DNA of 64,000 nucleotides, taken from NCBI GenBank assembly GCA_964533735.1, contig CAZHMD010000010.1, forward strand, positions 46,399-110,398. Direction: 5' to 3'. Numbering within the stretch: the stretch's first letter is position 1; each line of letters begins with the position of its first letter. The notes under the pieces are model-generated. The model saw only the letters and a program-made list of their open reading frames with translations, made no database searches and was not told the origin of the DNA. The stretch comes from UBA6107 sp964533735 (GTDB lineage: Bacteria > Chloroflexota > Anaerolineae > Anaerolineales > Anaerolineaceae). A program made the position numbers and the translations under genes. Positions 35,174-42,612 of this stretch are shown here, one piece after another.

Positions 35174-36298
35174 ATGTCATCCGTAGCTATTAAGGAAATC
35201 TTTACCCGTAGTGAACTCAAAAAATTTATCGAGTTTCCTCACAAGCTTTATAAGAGCAATCCGTACTGGGTTCCCAGCTTGTTCTTCGACGAAGTGAATA
35301 CCCTTACTAAAGACAAGAATCCGGCTTTTGAAACAGCCAGCGCGCGCTACTGGCTGGCTTTTAGGGATGGAAAGATTATTGGGCGCATCGCAGGCATCCT
35401 GCTTCCCGCGCATCAACAGAAATGGGGCGAAAACTTCGTGCGTTTCGGTTGGTTCGATTTTATCGACGATCCGGAGGTTGTTAGTGCGCTTCTCGGAAAA
35501 GTTGAATCGTGGGCATTAGAAATCGGAGCAGAAGGCGTGCACGGTCCTTTGGGATTCACCGATCTGGACCGTGAAGGTATGCTGGTGGACGGTTTCGAGG
35601 AATTGGCTACCCTTGCCACTAATTTCAATTTTCCTTATTACCAGAAAAGGCTGGAAGAATATGGTTACACCAAGGATGTTGACTGGGTATCCAATGAAAT
35701 CCAACTGGTTGATAAATCGATTGGCCGGGTCGAGCAGGCAGCGGAAATCGTCTCCAAGCGGTATGACTTGCACCTATTCAAGGGCAGTAAAAAAGAACTG
35801 TATAAAATTGCTCCTCAGATCTTTGAGGTTGTAAACGAGGCATATCGTAATCTTTATGGCACCGTGCCACTGACAAAGAAGCAAATAAAAACTTACATTG
35901 ACCAATATTTTGGCTTTGCCCTGTTGAAGTATATTACTGTGGTCCTGGATAAGAATGACCGGGCAGTTGCGTTTGGCATCACTTTCCCTTCGTTTTCCAA
36001 AGCGCTGCAGCGCTCCGGAGGAAAGCTCTTCCCATTTGGGTTTATTCACTTCCTTTGGGCATTGTACTTCAACGACACCATTGACCTCTATCTCGAGGGG
36101 GTTATTGATGAATACAGAGGCAAGGGATTAAACGGCATGATGATGAATATCCTTTTTAAGAACTATATCAAGAATGGTATAAAAAAAGTTGAAACCAACC
36201 TGACTCTGGAAAACAATAACGACGTCCAGGTGCAGTGGAAGTATTTTGAAGCAAGGCAGCATAAACGTCACAGGGTATATATCAAACATCTCAAATGA
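35174..36298 (+). CDS. GNAT-like protein, tandem paralogue 2
   Basis: The 374-residue protein is the tandem duplicate of the gene before it, 54 bp downstream, with the same blocks (FPHKLYKSNPYWVPSL, HGPLGFTDLDREGMLVDGF, RGKGLNGMMM and ARQHKRHRVYIKHLK). AGGAG precedes the ATG. The two copies have diverged substantially, which argues for separate roles. A hairpin with T-run follows the stop. Confidence 0.72.
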   Translation: MSSVAIKEIFTRSELKKFIEFPHKLYKSNPYWVPSLFFDEVNTLTKDKNPAFETASARYWLAFRDGKIIGRIAGILLPAHQQKWGENFVRFGWFDFIDDPEVVSALLGKVESWALEIGAEGVHGPLGFTDLDREGMLVDGFEELATLATNFNFPYYQKRLEEYGYTKDVDWVSNEIQLVDKSIGRVEQAAEIVSKRYDLHLFKGSKKELYKIAPQIFEVVNEAYRNLYGTVPLTKKQIKTYIDQYFGFALLKYITVVLDKNDRAVAFGITFPSFSKALQRSGGKLFPFGFIHFLWALYFNDTIDLYLEGVIDEYRGKGLNGMMMNILFKNYIKNGIKKVETNLTLENNNDVQVQWKYFEARQHKRHRVYIKHLK

Positions 36299-36303
36299 AT
36301 AAC

Positions 36304-36327
36304 GACACCCCTCACGGAGTGTTTTTT
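36304..36327 (+). terminator. Terminator after the GNAT-like pair
   Basis: An imperfect stem (ACACCCC with GGAGTGT, one mismatch) is followed by TTTTTT, just after the stop codon. Confidence 0.5.
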
Positions 36328-36342
36328 ACCCTGAGTCCCCTC

Positions 36343-36370
36343 TTGACATATTGATGATTATCTATATAAT
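36343..36370 (+). promoter_or_regulatory. Strong promoter of arsR, leaderless
   Basis: TTGACA (36343-36348) and TATAAT (36365-36370) are 16 bp apart, a near-consensus promoter. The expected start (about 36377) coincides with the ATG at 36378. The decamer ATCTATATAA (36360-36369) overlaps the -10 and recurs before arsM. Confidence 0.65.
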
Positions 36371-36377
36371 AAATGTC

Positions 36378-36662
36378 ATGGATACAGTTGAGTTTGCCAA
36401 GGCGCTCGCAGATGAGACAAGACAGCAGATCATGAAGATTTGCTGCTGTACACGCCTGAGCGTGAACGAAATTGTTGCACAGACCGGGGTTTCACAACCA
36501 ACCGTATCTCATCATTTAAAAGTGCTGCGTGATGCCAGCTTGGTTCGAACTGAGCGCCACGGTAAAGAAATCTATTATTCCCTTAATCAGGAAATATTGG
36601 CTGATAACTGCTGCAGCGTGTCTGCCATTTTTGCACCGCGAATTAAAGTAAGTAAAGAGTAA
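36378..36662 (+). CDS. arsR: ArsR-family metalloid-responsive repressor
   Basis: The 94-residue winged helix protein has MDTVEFAKALADETRQQIM, a Cys-rich segment IMKICCCTRLSVNEIV where ArsR repressors bind As(III) (compare ELCVCDL), the recognition helix GVSQPTVSHHLKVLRDA, and a second cysteine pair near the end (DNCCSV). It should repress until arsenite or antimonite binds. ATG at 36378 has no ribosome-binding site and lies right at the predicted transcription start. arsM follows after 48 bp. Confidence 0.88.
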   Translation: MDTVEFAKALADETRQQIMKICCCTRLSVNEIVAQTGVSQPTVSHHLKVLRDASLVRTERHGKEIYYSLNQEILADNCCSVSAIFAPRIKVSKE

Positions 36663-36690
36663 TTTTTTTTGATTATATATATCGACAAAC

Positions 36691-36700
36691 ATCTATATAA
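36691..36700 (+). promoter_or_regulatory. Putative ArsR box before arsM
   Basis: ATCTATATAA is repeated exactly from the arsR promoter region (36360-36369). It lies just before the AAGGAG of arsM, within an alternating AT tract (36670-36700). Two copies of the same decamer suggest that ArsR controls both genes. Confidence 0.45.
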
Positions 36701-36710
36701 CAAGGAGACT

Positions 36711-37553
36711 ATGAAAACTGCAAACAGTAACATTAACACTGCAAGTATTCACCCGGTTGTGCGCGAGCACTATGCAAACGCAGCAAAACAATCTGCTTCT
36801 TGCTGCGGCGGTGGAAACGCAAAAACAGAATGCGGTTGTGGTGGGGAAAAAGGGGCAAAGTATTCAGGAAGTGAATTCTACGAAAAAGAAGCCTTTGAGA
36901 ATATCCCGGAGGACATTTCTTCCTTTTCACTTGGTTGCGGTAACCCAATTGCGTTAGCCTCCCTCCTGCCGGGCGAGGTTGTGCTTGATCTTGGCTCAGG
37001 CGGCGGACTGGATTGTTTCCTGGCATCGAAAAAGGTAGGCGCTTCAGGGCATGTGATTGGCGTAGATATGACCCCGGAGATGCTGGATAAAGCGCGTACC
37101 AACCTCGCTAAATTAGGCATGAAAAACGTTGAATTCCGCCTGGGAGAGATCGAGCATTTACCGATACCTGACAATAGCGTCGACGTCGTGATTTCTAACT
37201 GCGTGATCAATCTCAGCCCGGATAAACCCCAGGTTTTTCGTGAGATTTTCCGCGTGTTGAAACCGGGTGGGCGTATTGCAGTCAGCGATATCGTCACTGA
37301 TGGTGAACTGCCGGAAAAACTCAAAAAAGATCTTGAGGCGTGGGCAGGTTGCCTCTCTGGTGCGTTGGATGTGAGCGAGCTTAAGGAAATGCTGAAAAAA
37401 ACCGGTTTTGAAAATCCCCAAACTGAGCCCAAGTACTTTGAAGAGGAAGCTCTTTCTGACCTTGGGATTGGCAAGGAACACTACGAGAAATATGATGTTA
37501 AAAGCCTGAAACATACAATTTTCAGCGCAGACATTTCTGCAGTAAAACCATAA
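36711..37553 (+). CDS. arsM: Arsenite methyltransferase
   Basis: The 280-residue SAM-dependent methyltransferase has the motif VVLDLGSGGGLDCFLA, then VIGVDMTPEML. The As(III)-binding cysteines are in SNCVINLS and WAGCLSGAL, with a third site in the Cys-rich N-terminus (ASCCGGG, ECGCGGE). ArsM converts arsenite to methylated, partly volatile arsenic species. ATG at 36711 follows AAGGAG; the upstream ATG at 36669 is less likely. It forms an operon-like pair with arsR. Confidence 0.95.
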   Translation: MKTANSNINTASIHPVVREHYANAAKQSASCCGGGNAKTECGCGGEKGAKYSGSEFYEKEAFENIPEDISSFSLGCGNPIALASLLPGEVVLDLGSGGGLDCFLASKKVGASGHVIGVDMTPEMLDKARTNLAKLGMKNVEFRLGEIEHLPIPDNSVDVVISNCVINLSPDKPQVFREIFRVLKPGGRIAVSDIVTDGELPEKLKKDLEAWAGCLSGALDVSELKEMLKKTGFENPQTEPKYFEEEALSDLGIGKEHYEKYDVKSLKHTIFSADISAVKP

Positions 37554-37566
37554 TTTAATTTTCAAT

Positions 37567-37598
37567 AAAGCGCTCCCTCTGATAACAGGGAGCGCTTT
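37567..37598. terminator. Bidirectional terminator hairpin
   Basis: A perfect 12-bp stem (AAAGCGCTCCCT / AGGGAGCGCTTT, 8-nt loop) stands between the convergent arsM and RNHCP genes. T-tracts are short on both sides, but the stem is strong. Confidence 0.7.
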
Positions 37599-37615
37599 AC
37601 GTGTTAAATAGATTA

Positions 37616-38275
37616 TTAAGATTTCACACCGGAGTGAGCGTGACTGCCAACCTTCATCTCCAGAGATTCTTCTTCGATAGAAATTTGGAACTCCCCGTAA
37701 ATCGATTCCCAGCCGAAGAGCTGCGAGTAGACGACGGTTAGATCTCTCGAACCGAGAAGAAAAATACCCTTCTCATTGAGTTGACTTGCAGTCTCTTCAC
37801 CCAGGTCAAAAGAGCAGCGGAAGAGCTGGTACACGGCCTGCGGATCATCATCAGCAGCAATGCGGTTAATGGAGTACTTCCCGCACCCGGTACAGCGGTG
37901 GATCAACATTAATTCTCCACCCTTTCCCATACCGTATCGTTTGAGAGTATGTTTGACCGTCAGCCCTAAAGGCTGCATGCGGCTTTTACAGTGCGCCCTC
38001 CTGTCACCAGGAGTATTCAAGTCAACATGGCGCGACCATAAACAGAACGGGCAATGATTACGGTTGTTGACGCCTGAGAGCGTTCTGTCAGCGCTGACAT
38101 AGCCTCCACACTGCCGGCACTTGAAGTCTTGCGTATCCACGAGAACTCGCCTTTGCTTATCAATTTCATAACCAATCCGGTTATTTTTACCAGAACGCTT
38201 CCTGGATACTACCTTTTCAAATTTTTCGTCAAAGTCATTTCTGCTTCGGCGTGATAAATTCCTGTTATTTTTCAT
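37616..38275 (-). CDS. RNHCP-domain zinc-ribbon protein
   Basis: The 219-residue protein has a basic N-terminus (MKNNRNLSRRSRNDF), a first ribbon with CRQCGG and the name-giving RNHCPFCLWSRHVD. Further on come GDRRAHCKSRMQPLG and a second ribbon IHRCTGCGKYSINRIAADD. Four CxxC-type pairs suggest zinc binding and the basic N-terminus suggests RNA binding, but the family has no settled function. ATG at 38275 follows AGGGG; a start at 38290 is less likely. The gene is preceded by its own promoter, a leader of about 280 nt and a terminator placed right before the ribosome-binding site. Confidence 0.8.
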   Translation of the reverse strand: MKNNRNLSRRSRNDFDEKFEKVVSRKRSGKNNRIGYEIDKQRRVLVDTQDFKCRQCGGYVSADRTLSGVNNRNHCPFCLWSRHVDLNTPGDRRAHCKSRMQPLGLTVKHTLKRYGMGKGGELMLIHRCTGCGKYSINRIAADDDPQAVYQLFRCSFDLGEETASQLNEKGIFLLGSRDLTVVYSQLFGWESIYGEFQISIEEESLEMKVGSHAHSGVKS

Positions 38276-38287
38276 TGTTACCCCTAA

Positions 38288-38556
38288 CAAAAAAGCCGCG
38301 GTTTTATCCGCGGCTGAATCAGATGCATACTTGAAATTAAAGAATGTAAAAAGGGGGGAGCTTTACGCTATAAAATTTTGCGTGTACAGACCTTGATCAT
38401 CTTTAAATGCAAACCACGGGCAAAGGCGCTCCCGTGATTGAATTTCGTTAACCCAAAAAGTGGGTGAATTCTACTTAAAGGAGTACCCTCGAAGATGATA
38501 TGACTGTAACAACCGAAGCCTTATTAAACAAAAAACACCTTTCGTATATTTCCAAC
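38288..38556 (-). ncRNA. Structured 5' leader with terminator before the RNHCP gene (riboswitch- or attenuator-like)
   Basis: Read on the minus strand, the leader contains a multi-branched fold. Outer pairing is AAGATGAT/ATCATCTT (38492-38499 with 38396-38403). Inside is one hairpin closed by GAATT/AATTC and ACCCA/TGGGT, and another with CACGGG/CCCGTG (38415-38436). Downstream, GCTCCC followed by CCC and TTTTT (38361-38348) can pair with GGGAGC (38433-38428), in competition with the CACGGG hairpin. The leader ends with AGCCGCGG/CCGCGGCT plus six T (38315-38289) directly before the RNHCP ribosome-binding site. This is the layout of a transcription-attenuating leader. No known riboswitch class is recognised. 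Confidence 0.5.
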
Positions 38557-38562
38557 TTGGCA

Positions 38563-38591
38563 ATTTTATACAACACTTTTCATTGTGTCAA
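38563..38591 (-). promoter_or_regulatory. Promoter of the RNHCP leader
   Basis: On the minus strand TTGACA (38591-38586) and TAAAAT (38568-38563) are 17 bp apart. The predicted start near 38556 leaves a leader of about 280 nt. Confidence 0.6.
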
Positions 38592-38612
38592 GGCTGAATA
38601 TTGAAGGGAGAA

Positions 38613-38640
38613 TTCAAGTAAGCGGTCTTGTGGTTATAAT
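38613..38640 (+). promoter_or_regulatory. Promoter of radA, leaderless
   Basis: TTCAAG (38613-38618) and a perfect TATAAT (38635-38640) are 16 bp apart. The radA ATG (38647) starts six bases after the -10 and has no ribosome-binding site, so the mRNA is probably leaderless. It is divergent from the RNHCP promoter. Confidence 0.5.
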
Positions 38641-38646
38641 AATCCT

Positions 38647-40068
38647 ATGACTAAAACTATCACCCATTTTGTGTGCCAGCAGTGCGGCAAGACCTCACCT
38701 CGCTCATTGGGGAAGTGCCCCCAGTGCGGCGGATGGGACACCATGGTTGAGGAAGTGCTGGTGGAACCCAGCCAAACCACACGAAAGTCCACTCCCGGAT
38801 TGAACGCGCGTTCACAACCAAAACGTATGAGTGATATCGAAGGTGACGCGGAACAACGCATCCCGCTGCCAATAGGAGAATTTGCGCGCGTCCTTGGCGG
38901 AGGTGTGGTGCCAGGCTCGATCGTGTTGGTAGGGGGAGATCCCGGCATTGGCAAGTCCACCCTGCTATTACAAATGGCGCTTGAGATGGCAACACCTGGC
39001 AAGGCGCACAAACCTCTTAAGGTACTCTACGTCTCCGGCGAAGAGTCTGAGCGCCAGATCAAGATGCGAGCCATGCGCCTTACCCGGTTGGGCGGCAATA
39101 TTGAACCCACAAAATTCAACCAGGAGCTTCTCCTGCTGACCGAAACAAATTTAGACATCATTCTCGAGCAGGTACAGGGGTTAAAACCTGATCTGCTGAT
39201 AATTGATTCTATCCAGACCGTTTACCTGCCGGATCTCAACTCAACTGCAGGTTCAGTGAGCCAGGTACGCGAATGCGCCAACCGGCTGCGTGAGCTGGCC
39301 AAGACCAGCGGTATGGCTGTTTTCCTGGTGGGGCATGTTACCAAGGAAGGCGTTATTGCCGGTCCCCGTGTTCTCGAACATATTGTCGATACCGTTCTGT
39401 ACCTGGAAGGCGACCGTTTCCAGGCTTACCGCCTGCTCCGTTCAGTAAAGAACCGCTTTGGTGCAACCGCTGAAGTGGGTGTATTTGAGATGCGCGAAAG
39501 CGGTATGGTGGAGGTAACTAATCCTTCCGAAGCATTCCTGGCTGAACGAATGGTGAACGCACCGGGTTCCGCTATTGCGGTGACAATGGAAGGCACACGA
39601 CCGCTGCTAGTTGAACTTCAGGGGCTGACCAGTCCGAGCAACCTGGGTAATCCGCGCCGCACCCCAAACGGAGTGGACTTCAACCGCCTCCTGCTCATCA
39701 CTGCGGTGCTCACGCGCCGACTGGGTCTGCGCCTTGCGGAACAGGATGTTTTTGTCAATGTGGTAGGCGGACTGCAAGTCGGTGAGCCGGCAGCCGACCT
39801 GGCGATAGCAGTCGCCATCGCGTCTTCGATGAAAGATATACCCGTTCGGGCCGACCTGGTATTGATTGGAGAGGTGGGACTCTCTGGAGAACTACGCTGG
39901 GTTGGTCAGATGAGCGCCCGCCTGCGAGAGGCTGCCAAACTAGGATTCAAAACCGCAATCATTCCGCGCCGGCTGAAAGCAGGCGAACCTTTACCTGAAG
40001 GGATCAAATTACAGGAAGCGCGCTCTTTGCGTGAAGCATTGTCATTAGCGCTTCTGGCTGAGAAGTAA
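38647..40068 (+). CDS. radA: DNA repair protein RadA
   Basis: The 473-residue protein is full length: an N-terminal zinc finger CQQCG ... CPQCGGW, a RecA-like ATPase with Walker A GGDPGIGKSTLL, the RadA-specific KNRFG motif, and a C-terminal Lon-protease-like domain (VNVVGGLQVGEPAADLAIA). RadA is a hexameric helicase that extends branch migration in recombination repair and transformation. DUF6391 and holA follow closely, giving a replication/repair operon. comEC is also in the window, consistent with transformation, though other competence genes are not seen here. Confidence 0.97.
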   Translation: MTKTITHFVCQQCGKTSPRSLGKCPQCGGWDTMVEEVLVEPSQTTRKSTPGLNARSQPKRMSDIEGDAEQRIPLPIGEFARVLGGGVVPGSIVLVGGDPGIGKSTLLLQMALEMATPGKAHKPLKVLYVSGEESERQIKMRAMRLTRLGGNIEPTKFNQELLLLTETNLDIILEQVQGLKPDLLIIDSIQTVYLPDLNSTAGSVSQVRECANRLRELAKTSGMAVFLVGHVTKEGVIAGPRVLEHIVDTVLYLEGDRFQAYRLLRSVKNRFGATAEVGVFEMRESGMVEVTNPSEAFLAERMVNAPGSAIAVTMEGTRPLLVELQGLTSPSNLGNPRRTPNGVDFNRLLLITAVLTRRLGLRLAEQDVFVNVVGGLQVGEPAADLAIAVAIASSMKDIPVRADLVLIGEVGLSGELRWVGQMSARLREAAKLGFKTAIIPRRLKAGEPLPEGIKLQEARSLREALSLALLAEK

Positions 40069-40095
40069 ATATTCAACCTTTAGAAGGAGAATAAT

Positions 40096-40632
40096 ATGGA
40101 CAAGTCAATCCTCAATTGGGGACCTGTATCGCTCACCCGCCGCAACCACGGTCTGGAACATGCCACCTTGAATCTTTTGGTAAAAAAGCAGTCCGGAGTA
40201 TTTACCGGTCACTCTGACCACCGTGGTTTTTGGATCATCGGAGACGTTTCCACCGATCTGTTACTCGCAACAGCGCGTGAGGCGCTTGAACGGATGAAAG
40301 CTGGTGAAAAAGCGTTAGCAATACATCAAAACTGCGGAACCAATTTTGTTACCACCGGGCTGGTGGCGGGCAGTATGACATGGTTATTCACCTTGGGCAG
40401 AGCGAATTCTTTCAAGAAAAAAGTGAACCGGTGGTCGACCCTGGTTATGGTCAGTACAATAGCGGCTGTTTTAGCCTATCCACTCGGGTTTAAAATGCAA
40501 GAAAAAGTGAGCGTTTCCGGCGAACCGGGCAACCTGGTGATCAAGCAAATTGTCCGCTATGAACGCCCGGGACCGGTGATGCACCGCATCTTTACAGCGG
40601 ACGCGATGCCAGTTGAAGAGGAGAACGTGTGA
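40096..40632 (+). CDS. DUF6391-domain membrane protein
   Basis: The 178-residue protein starts with a conserved soluble part (RRNHGLEHATLNLL, GHSDHRGFWIIGDV, IHQNCGTNFVTTG), followed by two hydrophobic helices (about 93-105 and 118-137) and a short tail. The His and Cys residues in the conserved blocks suggest a metal or catalytic site, but no function is known. It follows radA by 27 bp with AGAAGGAG before the ATG, and its stop overlaps the holA start by four bases (GTGA). Confidence 0.8.
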   Translation: MDKSILNWGPVSLTRRNHGLEHATLNLLVKKQSGVFTGHSDHRGFWIIGDVSTDLLLATAREALERMKAGEKALAIHQNCGTNFVTTGLVAGSMTWLFTLGRANSFKKKVNRWSTLVMVSTIAAVLAYPLGFKMQEKVSVSGEPGNLVIKQIVRYERPGPVMHRIFTADAMPVEEENV

Positions 40633-41663
40633 CAGGCAAGTCAATTCACCTGCTGCGGGGCAACGATGGATTTTCCATCAATCTCCAACTAAAAAAGATC
40701 ATCTCAGCCTTGGGCAGCGATTTTGACTCCTCGTTGAACTTGAGCAAAATAGACTGTAAAAATACTTCTCTGGATGACCTGCAGATGGCAGTATCCACAC
40801 TGCCGTTTTTCGGTTCGATGCGGTTGGCTGTTGTTGCTAATGCGATTGCTGGAGTGGACAAATCAAAGCAGGAAAAACTCCTCAAGATATTGGAATCTGC
40901 CCCTGAAACCACACATCTTGTTTTGCTTGTGGAAGACCGCACGCGCTGGCGCAAGGACAGCCAGGGCAAATGGCAGCAATACTGGGAAACACTCAACCAG
41001 GAGCACTGGCTGACAAAGTGGGTACAAGAACACAGCAACGCTGAGATCATTGACGTTCCGCTGCCCGACGAGAAGGCAATGCCCCAATGGGTGATGACGG
41101 AAGCCAAACGGCAGGGCGGGCAATTCTCTACTGACGCTGCTGCTGAATTGTGCCGGCATACCGGCAATGATACGGGTATTGCCGGGCAGGAGATCGCCAA
41201 AGTGTTGATGTATGTAAACTTTGAGCGGCCGGTTACCGTGGAAGACGTGATCGATTGTGTATCGGTAGAGGGCTCTGCCGACGTGTTCAAGATGCTGGAC
41301 ATGCTGATGGGCGGGCAGAAGAAGGAAGCCCAATCGATGATGCACCGCCTGCTGGATGACTCACAGCCTGAAATGATCCTGGGCGCGGTGGCGCACCGTT
41401 TCCGCCAGATCATCCAGGTACGCGAAGTGCTGGATTCCGGCGGGAGCGTTCAAACCCTGGTAAAGGATAAGGTCATATTTTACAACCAGGCAGAGAATTA
41501 TTCCGCGGCTGCCAGGCGTTACCCGATGGTCAGACTGAAGGAAGTCTTTGACCGACTACTGGAAATGGACGTACAGAGCAAGATGTGGCTCGAGGATTCC
41601 AGGGTTGACGCCATCCAGGTGGATTTGAAGACTAACCTTGAGCTATTGGTGATGGAGTTGTAA
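40629..41663 (+). CDS. holA: DNA polymerase III subunit delta
   Basis: The 344-residue protein shows the HolA pattern: IHLLRGNDGFSINLQLKKI, TLPFFGSMRLAVV, a middle domain with DAAAELCRHTGNDTGIAGQEI and a helical C-terminal domain (PMVRLKEVFDRLLEMDVQSK). Delta opens the beta clamp as part of the clamp loader, so it acts on the DnaN encoded at 1861. The start is GTG overlapping the DUF6391 stop (GTGA). It converges on the MBL gene downstream. Confidence 0.93.
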   Translation: MTGKSIHLLRGNDGFSINLQLKKIISALGSDFDSSLNLSKIDCKNTSLDDLQMAVSTLPFFGSMRLAVVANAIAGVDKSKQEKLLKILESAPETTHLVLLVEDRTRWRKDSQGKWQQYWETLNQEHWLTKWVQEHSNAEIIDVPLPDEKAMPQWVMTEAKRQGGQFSTDAAAELCRHTGNDTGIAGQEIAKVLMYVNFERPVTVEDVIDCVSVEGSADVFKMLDMLMGGQKKEAQSMMHRLLDDSQPEMILGAVAHRFRQIIQVREVLDSGGSVQTLVKDKVIFYNQAENYSAAARRYPMVRLKEVFDRLLEMDVQSKMWLEDSRVDAIQVDLKTNLELLVMEL

Positions 41664-41678
41664 CACAAGGGCAACCTC

Positions 41679-42533
41679 CTAGAACTCAACAACCTGTCCA
41701 TCAAAGGCAATCTCATATCCATTTTTTACAGCAAATTCCTCCAACTGCGGGTGGGGGGGATTGGCATCATGGGCAATGTGGGTGGCAAAAACGCGTGCTT
41801 CAGGTTTCAAAAACCCCTCACTGAGCATACGCTGCATGTGTTCAATAAAATCGGCGGCGTTCATATGCCCGCTCCCGACTTTGTTTAATCCGTAGGTGTG
41901 ATCAAGGACGACCAGGTCAAACTGAAGGTCCAGCTGATGGAAAGCTTGCCAGGTATCATCAAATAAGGGGGCTGTGTCTGTACCGTAAAAAAGCGTTCGA
42001 CCCTTGAATTCAACCGAGTAAAGCATTGCTCCCATGGTGGGTGCATGGTTAGCAGGAAAAGCAATGACGCGGTAATCTCCAAATGTGAAAGGGGTAAATG
42101 GTTCAACCTGGTGAATTCTCAAGTTCAGGCGTTCTTCAGCGACAGGTGAAAAGAGACTGTAATCTGAAAGATCCCTTTCGAATGTAGTGGAGGCTCGCTG
42201 CATGGTCTGAGCTGAGGCATAAAAATTCAATACAGGCGCACCGACTACTCCGAAACCGGGGCTGCGTGATTTAAGATGATTGATATCCAGGTGATCGGCG
42301 TGCGGATGTGTCTGTAAACAGTAGCGCATATTGGTCAGTGAACATTGGTGCATTTGGGATGAAGACATAATATCAGGGTTGAGATCAATGAGCAGATCAT
42401 CGTTGATCAAAGCTGCAGAGCGCTTTCTCAGGCTTTTTCCACCCAGAATCCGGGCTTGTTGACAATTTTCGCAACTACAAAACGCCTCAGGAAATGCGTT
42501 GGACGCGGAGGTTCCAAGAAAGGTGATTTTCAT
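41679..42533 (-). CDS. MBL-fold metallohydrolase (PhnP-like)
   Basis: The 284-residue hydrolase begins MKITFLGTSASNAFPEAFCSC, has a Cys motif CSCENC (likely structural zinc), the metal site QTHPHADHLDINH, then NHAPTMGAMLY, GTDTAPLF, DHTYG and THIAHD. This arrangement resembles PhnP-type phosphodiesterases, which cleave cyclic phosphate intermediates. Whether it acts on a cyclic ribose phosphate or another ester cannot be read from the sequence. No phosphonate genes are nearby. galE lies 79 bp downstream on the same strand. Confidence 0.85.
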   Translation of the reverse strand: MKITFLGTSASNAFPEAFCSCENCQQARILGGKSLRKRSAALINDDLLIDLNPDIMSSSQMHQCSLTNMRYCLQTHPHADHLDINHLKSRSPGFGVVGAPVLNFYASAQTMQRASTTFERDLSDYSLFSPVAEERLNLRIHQVEPFTPFTFGDYRVIAFPANHAPTMGAMLYSVEFKGRTLFYGTDTAPLFDDTWQAFHQLDLQFDLVVLDHTYGLNKVGSGHMNAADFIEHMQRMLSEGFLKPEARVFATHIAHDANPPHPQLEEFAVKNGYEIAFDGQVVEF

Positions 42534-42576
42534 TTTTTCTGCCTATATGAGAAATTTAATTAAGTGGTCAAATTGA

Positions 42577-42603
42577 AACCTGGAGTTTTTTGAACTCCAG
42601 GTT
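42577..42603 (-). terminator. Terminator of galE
   Basis: An 11-bp stem AACCTGGAGTT / AACTCCAGGTT with a 5-nt loop lies 10 nt after the galE stop. The T-tract (TTTCAATTT) is imperfect. Confidence 0.65.
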
Positions 42604-42612
42604 ATGTGTTGG

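Noticed and set aside
38500..38604. Plus-strand 34-codon frame after AAGGAG
   Set aside because: It lies antisense to the structured RNHCP leader, and its AAGGAG is part of a predicted stem. Coding cannot be supported.
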